A stretch of DNA of 64,000 bases from an uncultured bacterium (lineage in GTDB: Bacteria; Cyanobacteriota; Vampirovibrionia; Gastranaerophilales; Gastranaerophilaceae). This document shows, piece after piece, positions 59,669 to 64,000 of the stretch (position 1 is its first letter; each line of letters opens with the position of its first letter). Below the pieces are notes generated by a model. That model searched no databases. It was not told the origin of the DNA and saw only the letters and a program-made list of their open reading frames with translations. A program made the translations under genes and the position numbers. The DNA lies in assembly GCA_900549855.1 (NCBI GenBank), contig URPS01000006.1, positions 4,263 through 68,262 of the forward strand, written 5' to 3'.

Positions 59669-60141
59669 AAAAAGGATTCTCTTTAGCAGAAGCGCTAATT
59701 GTAATGGCGATTATATCAATATTTTTCGCTGCAGCTTCTAAAATTATTACAACAAAACCAAAACTAAAAAAACAAATAAATGCACATGGATATTATGAAT
59801 GCTTCTATTCTGGCGGACATAAACAAAAATATGTGCGTGATGGGGTGGCATCACCATTGGAATCCGTATCAGAATGCAAATTTGAACCGCCGACAAGCAT
59901 TGCTTTTTTTAATATTAATAGTTACAATCCTTGTTATTCAAGTTTTCAGCCTAATATAAGTAATATACTTACAATATCTTTAGGTGGTAGTGGTATCGTT
60001 ATTCGTTCTGACAAGGGAGTTTTGGACTTATACAATAATGGAAATTGTTCTGATGTACAGGTTTTTTTCAAGACTTTATATCCAAATACTAATATGTATA
60101 ATAATGGTGCCATTTTAAAAGGTGTACTTATAAGTTGGTAA
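59662..60141 (+). CDS. Short pseudopilin, minimal member of the HGxxxC family
   Basis: 159 residues. The leader KKG|FSLAEALIVMAIISIFFAAASKIITTKP is followed by NAHGYYECFY (HGxxxC), ECKFEPPTSIAFFNIN, a single Gly patch (LGGSGIVI) and the C-terminus GVLISW. It keeps the head and tail motifs of the 540-670 residue members but lacks the large middle. It could be a minor pilin or initiator. It overlaps the type-A gene by 7 bp, so translation is coupled. Confidence 0.78.
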   Translation: MVKKGFSLAEALIVMAIISIFFAAASKIITTKPKLKKQINAHGYYECFYSGGHKQKYVRDGVASPLESVSECKFEPPTSIAFFNINSYNPCYSSFQPNISNILTISLGGSGIVIRSDKGVLDLYNNGNCSDVQVFFKTLYPNTNMYNNGAILKGVLISW

Positions 60142-60163
60142 ATATAGCTAAGTGAGGATTCTA

Positions 60164-62167
60164 ATGTTAAATAAAAAAATAAAATCAGGTTTTACGTTAA
60201 TAGAATTGATGGTGTTTTTTATCTTTATATCTTTGATTATGGCAGCAGCAACTCCTATAATCACTAAAAGAGTGAAAAATATTCCACTCAAGTTTAATCA
60301 TGGCAAATTTATTTGTTATGGGGATGGACGTTATGAACTTTATAATTCATCAAGAATGGTAGATTGGGGTACGGGTTGTAAATTCAAACCACCAAGAAGA
60401 GCTGCTCTATATAAAATAGAATTAGTTGGGGCAGGTGCCGGTGGATATAACTACACTGAACCTGTAACAGAAAAAATGGTTGATGGTAAAGGTGGCTATA
60501 CCTTGACTGGTGGTAGCTATGGTGATGGTTATACGGAACTATCAGATGGGCAATTATGGCATGCTTTTGTTAATGCATCCTTTACTTTGACGCAACCATC
60601 TGGTGGAGGTGCAGCTGGGGATAATGTTTCTACCAAGTATAATACCTTCAGTCGTGCAGGTCTTTCTCGTTTGAAGGATTGCTTTACTTCATATTGGTAT
60701 CCCTCAAAATGTACTCGTAAAGTGGATGATTTAACCAAGCCAATAAAGGATAAAGATGGTAAGCCTACAGGAAAATATGAACAAAAAGACGAAGAGTATG
60801 AATGTCAAAAATTTCAGAGAGATGATCCGAAAGGATTGCTTTTAACTTGTTCTGACTATGATTCTGAATTGTCCTCTAAATCTGATGAGATTGGATATTT
60901 GCAATACTGTTATTCAGGGGGGGATTGGTGTTATAATTTAATATCAAACAAGTCTACGTATGATAGAGCTCTAAGTATAGCTGCAAGGCCACCCTATACG
61001 GCTTCATTGGACAGCTATAGCAAATCTGGGGATGTAACTGGTTATGCGGCGTCTGGTGGAAGTTCAGTTACTTTAGTACTTGATGGTAATATAGACTTTA
61101 GATACTACGGTGATTATGGTTCACGCAATGTTCCTGCAAAAGAAACAAAATCTTACTTATCCAAATTGATAACAGAATATTACCAGAAAGGTACAACTCA
61201 ATATCGTGCAAGTTGTGCTAATTGGGGGTATTCAGAAATGAATGAGCATGACGGAAAATATGATAGGAAAAATATAGGTTTACCAATTAATAATTCAGAT
61301 GGTTATCAAGTCGGGAAGTGGGGTTCTGATATAATGTATTTTGGTGCCATTAAGGGCTGGGGTAGCTGTGCTACAAATTGTGACAGAGCAACCGGTGGTC
61401 AAGGCGGTTGGCTACATTTTATTTCTGGAGATAAGGTTTATGGTAGTTATTCTAGTAGCAGAGAGAGAGGACTAGATGCTTCCGGAGTCTGTGGTTTTGT
61501 AAATGGACCTTATCAAGTATATATCGCTAATAAATCTGATATGATACCTTATGTATATACGACAACAACTCTTAATACTCGATACCATGCCGTTGGTGAC
61601 GGTGGTGGCGCCGGCTCTACAATCGTAACTTATGTAACTAATTTGTCAGACGACTGTGTATTTAATGTATCTCCGGGAGGAGCTCCTGTTGATAAGGGTG
61701 TTTCCACTGCTGTGTTGGACGATTTACATAATGGGTTAGCAACTACGTTATCTTGTAATAAGGGATCTTTAAAATTGAAAGCTCCCGGTGGAATTTATAA
61801 TACAACAATTACTAGTGAAGTGTATAATGGTTTTAAATATCTGAATCCTGATGGAACAAGTAAAGCTCCTGCTGAATTTGTAACTGTAGGTACAGGCGGA
61901 GGAGGCTCAAAATATGTTAGTTCTGATGTGTTTAACAAATTTAATCCTCAAGGTGGTGGCTTTGGCGCCGGTGGTAGAGGTAGTAAGATTGTTGACGAAT
62001 GTACACAACCTTGGGGGAGCTATTCGATTTTCTTAGCGTATAATACGGGCTCAAAAACGCTAAAAGACCATCAGAATATTGAGAAAGTAGCTTGTGATGA
62101 AAGTACACAAGTTCACTACGAGGCTGCGCAAGCCGGTACCGGTGGTGTAATTATAATTTCTTGGTAG
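60164..62167 (+). CDS. Giant type-B pseudopilin (locus II)
   Basis: 667 residues from the ATG at 60164 (GTGAGGA about 4-10 nt upstream; a GTG 12 bp earlier is rejected). KSG|FTLIELMVFFIFISLIMAAATPIITKRVKNIPLK is nearly identical to locus I type B. HGKFICYG, GCKFKPPRRAALYKIELVGAGAGG and a Gly/Tyr/Asp-rich body with several Cys follow, ending GTGGVIIISW. It is a paralogue of 39946-41964 with a strongly diverged middle, as expected for a surface-exposed region. Confidence 0.82.
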   Translation: MLNKKIKSGFTLIELMVFFIFISLIMAAATPIITKRVKNIPLKFNHGKFICYGDGRYELYNSSRMVDWGTGCKFKPPRRAALYKIELVGAGAGGYNYTEPVTEKMVDGKGGYTLTGGSYGDGYTELSDGQLWHAFVNASFTLTQPSGGGAAGDNVSTKYNTFSRAGLSRLKDCFTSYWYPSKCTRKVDDLTKPIKDKDGKPTGKYEQKDEEYECQKFQRDDPKGLLLTCSDYDSELSSKSDEIGYLQYCYSGGDWCYNLISNKSTYDRALSIAARPPYTASLDSYSKSGDVTGYAASGGSSVTLVLDGNIDFRYYGDYGSRNVPAKETKSYLSKLITEYYQKGTTQYRASCANWGYSEMNEHDGKYDRKNIGLPINNSDGYQVGKWGSDIMYFGAIKGWGSCATNCDRATGGQGGWLHFISGDKVYGSYSSSRERGLDASGVCGFVNGPYQVYIANKSDMIPYVYTTTTLNTRYHAVGDGGGAGSTIVTYVTNLSDDCVFNVSPGGAPVDKGVSTAVLDDLHNGLATTLSCNKGSLKLKAPGGIYNTTITSEVYNGFKYLNPDGTSKAPAEFVTVGTGGGGSKYVSSDVFNKFNPQGGGFGAGGRGSKIVDECTQPWGSYSIFLAYNTGSKTLKDHQNIEKVACDESTQVHYEAAQAGTGGVIIISW

Positions 62168-62201
62168 TTAAAAAAAAATAGAAGAAAGGTAATATAACAA
62201 T

Positions 62202-62867
62202 ATGAAAAAAACAGGGTTTACATTAGGTGAAGTTGCCGTAACGGTTGCGATTATCGGGTTTTTAGCAGCAACATTCTTGCCTGTAATAAAAAATGCAATG
62301 CCAAACCAAGAACAATTGATGTTCAAAAAAGCATACTATTTGACAGAAAGACTTGTTGCAGAAATGGTTAATGATGAAGAATTGTATCCGGAAGTTGAAG
62401 AAACAGATTCCAAACAGTTTTTCGGTAACACTGTTGGGGTAAGATATCGTGGTAAAGAATATACCGGTGGGGATACAAAGTTCTGTGAGCTTATGGCTGC
62501 AAAGATTAACAACTCTTCTGAACCGAGCTGTACTACGAAAACAAAGTTTGCAGATAATACAAAACCTACAGGAACTTTAACTACCGCAGATGGTATGGTT
62601 TGGATTTTGCCTATTTCATCTTTTGCAGATGAAACTACCCCTCAAGAAATTTATATTGACGTAAACGGTACGAAAAAACCAAATTGTTTTTATAACACAA
62701 CTTCTTGTAAGCGTCCGGACAGATTCACTATCAAAGTCTACCAAGATGGTCGTGTAGAAGCTAATGGTACTATGGAAATTGAGTATTTGAACAAGGTTAA
62801 TATTTCAAAAGATGCGGAAGCAGAAACAGAACAGGCGAGAAAAGATGCTGGACTTGACAAAGAATAA
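62202..62867 (+). CDS. Pseudopilin of the MFKKAYY type
   Basis: 221 residues. MKKTG|FTLGEVAVTVAIIGFLAATFLPVI is the prepilin leader and helix. NQEQLMFKKAYYLTERLVAEMVNDEELYP (about 32-60) is a soluble helix continuation. The head contains CELMAAKIN and the paired Cys of NCFYNTTSC. GAAAGGT precedes the ATG. It lacks the HGxxxC and C-terminal S-W motifs, so it belongs to a separate subfamily, probably a minor pilin. The next gene overlaps its end by 23 bp. Confidence 0.82.
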   Translation: MKKTGFTLGEVAVTVAIIGFLAATFLPVIKNAMPNQEQLMFKKAYYLTERLVAEMVNDEELYPEVEETDSKQFFGNTVGVRYRGKEYTGGDTKFCELMAAKINNSSEPSCTTKTKFADNTKPTGTLTTADGMVWILPISSFADETTPQEIYIDVNGTKKPNCFYNTTSCKRPDRFTIKVYQDGRVEANGTMEIEYLNKVNISKDAEAETEQARKDAGLDKE

Positions 62868-63876
62868 GAAAAAATCAGGATTTACCTTAGGTGAAATTTT
62901 GTGTGCCCTTGGGGTTGTCGGCATATGTATGGCGCTTGCGCTTACTACAACAAAGCCGGCAGAAAAAGCTGCGGTAAAATACTTGTACATGAATGCTTAT
63001 AATTCGCTCCAAAAAGCGTATTATAATTCTGTGTTACTTGGCAACAACCCTTTTATTGAACAAAAAGATGAAGAAACAGGCAAAGAACCTGTGCATACTG
63101 ATGCGGAAGATTCAGGAACAGAAATCCTTTGTAAGGGGTTAACCAATTTTATAAATACAAAAACTAACAAAAAGGACGCTGACAAAGATTATAGTACTAG
63201 CTGTTCTTCTACAAATTTAGTTAGCGAACTCGGTACGGATGTTGTTATTGATAAATCGTTGAAAGGTGCTGAAAAGCAGAAAGCTATACTTGAAAGAGAA
63301 AAAAAGGCACAATTCATTGCATCTAATGGCATGCAATTCTATATAACAAAAATGTTAGGTCAAGAGGGCGGACTTCATTTTTATCTTGTGTTTGTAGATT
63401 TGAACGGAAGAAAAGCTCCTAACAGCATGGAATATTCTTATAAATCAGGTGTTGAAAAGGAAGAAAATCGAATAGAACCTGATGTTTTTGCATTCGCAAT
63501 TCTGGATACAGGTCGTGTTTGTCCTCTTGGTGTTCCTGAATATGATTCAAATATTTTGACGGCTCGTTTTGCATATTTTGATGACCAAGGCGACCCATTG
63601 TATACAAAAAAATCAATGCCTTATTATCAAGCAAAAGGAGCAGCTTGGGGTGTGTATAGCAGTCCAAAAGTCAACAAGCTGCAGTATAATGCTGACGATC
63701 CGTACACTATGAATGACGCAATTCGTGCACTTATTGATGCAAAGAGTTTGATAGTTAAGGATTTTCCTGATTTAGCAACTCAGGACCCAAAAGCTTTGGA
63801 AGGTGCAGCTCCGTATAATTGTTCGGATGAAGATTTTGAGTCTTGTTACATATTCTTGGATGAATATAGGCAGTAA
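62845..63876 (+). CDS. Long pseudopilin, last gene of the pilin operon
   Basis: 343 residues from the ATG at 62845, within the end of the previous gene. The leader KKSG|FTLGEILCALGVVGICMALALTTT is followed by YLYMNAYNSLQKAYYNSVLLGNNPF, parallel to the MFKKAYY region of its neighbour. The head has CKGLTNFIN, STSCSSTNLV and a C-terminal pair in NCSDEDFESC. A strong terminator follows 18 bp after the stop, closing the operon. Confidence 0.8.
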   Translation: MLDLTKNKKKSGFTLGEILCALGVVGICMALALTTTKPAEKAAVKYLYMNAYNSLQKAYYNSVLLGNNPFIEQKDEETGKEPVHTDAEDSGTEILCKGLTNFINTKTNKKDADKDYSTSCSSTNLVSELGTDVVIDKSLKGAEKQKAILEREKKAQFIASNGMQFYITKMLGQEGGLHFYLVFVDLNGRKAPNSMEYSYKSGVEKEENRIEPDVFAFAILDTGRVCPLGVPEYDSNILTARFAYFDDQGDPLYTKKSMPYYQAKGAAWGVYSSPKVNKLQYNADDPYTMNDAIRALIDAKSLIVKDFPDLATQDPKALEGAAPYNCSDEDFESCYIFLDEYRQ

Positions 63877-63894
63877 AAAGTTTTTTAGATTTCG

Positions 63895-63930
63895 ACTCAC
63901 CGGCGCAATGCTTGCGCCGGTGAGTTTTTT
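63895..63930 (+). terminator. Strong intrinsic terminator of pilin operon II
   Basis: ACTCACCGGCGCAA (63895-63908), loop TGC, TTGCGCCGGTGAGT (63912-63925), then T6. This is the most GC-rich hairpin in the window. The last 60 bp beyond it carry another CCCCCACCC-type repeat fragment cut by the window edge. Confidence 0.92.
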
Positions 63931-64000
63931 GTTGTTCTATGTGTAAGCCCCCACCCTTCCCTCTCTGTCACTAACGTGACATCTCTCCCGCTCAATGGAT

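Noticed and set aside
1..64000. tRNA or rRNA genes
   Set aside because: No stretch with a T-loop GGTTCGAATCC-type motif and cloverleaf arms, and no rRNA-like conserved block, was recognised. A covariance scan would settle it.

Overview
The window reads as a chromosomal segment of an AT-rich Gram-negative-type bacterium. The best guess is a gut member of the Vampirovibrionia/Melainabacteria (Candidatus Gastranaerophilales), a non-photosynthetic sister group of Cyanobacteria. This is an inference from gene content and protein style only: a CoaX-type pantothenate kinase, YvcK/CofD, IspG, ThyX, a flagellar rod gene cluster, many pseudopilins with the GFTLxE prepilin signature, and many lineage-type proteins with Asn/Gln-rich N-termini. 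No rRNA or tRNA gene was seen.

Layout. 1-5.2 kb: a truncated nanE, an exported protein, a HELGH metallopeptidase-like protein and a four-gene flagellar rod operon. 5.2-13.9 kb: coaX with two WYL regulators, engB, a Xer recombinase, several lineage-specific proteins, a dNMP-kinase-like protein, a solute-binding protein and thyX. 13.9-29.8 kb: mostly housekeeping genes (MATE, mnmE, murF, ispG, aroC-aroK-aroB, an endonuclease-IV-like protein, a formyltransferase), interrupted by two tiny antisense-overlapped loci at 14.0-14.24 and 22.1-22.4 kb. 29.9-37.7 kb: a large unknown protein, pgi, an orphan OadG-like subunit with a 40-residue membrane protein, a repeat-filled gap, and glgC. 37.9-42.0 kb: an RHH regulator, paired palindromes and the first giant pseudopilin pair. 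42.0-57.5 kb: miaA, a ParDE-like pair, pxpA, yvcK, panB-panC, dapA, secD-secF, an HD protein, thrC and proB. 57.5-64 kb: a repeat island, then a second five-gene pseudopilin operon closed by a strong terminator.

Most interesting content. (1) Two matching type I toxin-antitoxin-like loci. Each has a 23-codon hydrophobic ORF with a consensus Shine-Dalgarno, sense and antisense promoters, an antisense hairpin encoded inside the ORF, and complementarity between the mRNA 5' and 3' ends. (2) Two paralogous clusters of very large pseudopilins with a shared HGxxxC head, glycine-rich bodies and an invariant C-terminal S-W. The first sits next to a divergent 54-residue RHH protein and two perfect palindromes. 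(3) At least eight genes with a -10 element exactly 6 nt before the start codon, suggesting widespread leaderless transcription. (4) Several families of dispersed palindromic repeats, one with a 23-bp perfect terminal inverted repeat.

Metabolically the segment encodes parts of shikimate, pantothenate/CoA, lysine (dapA), threonine, proline, isoprenoid (MEP) and glycogen synthesis. This fits a fairly prototrophic heterotroph.
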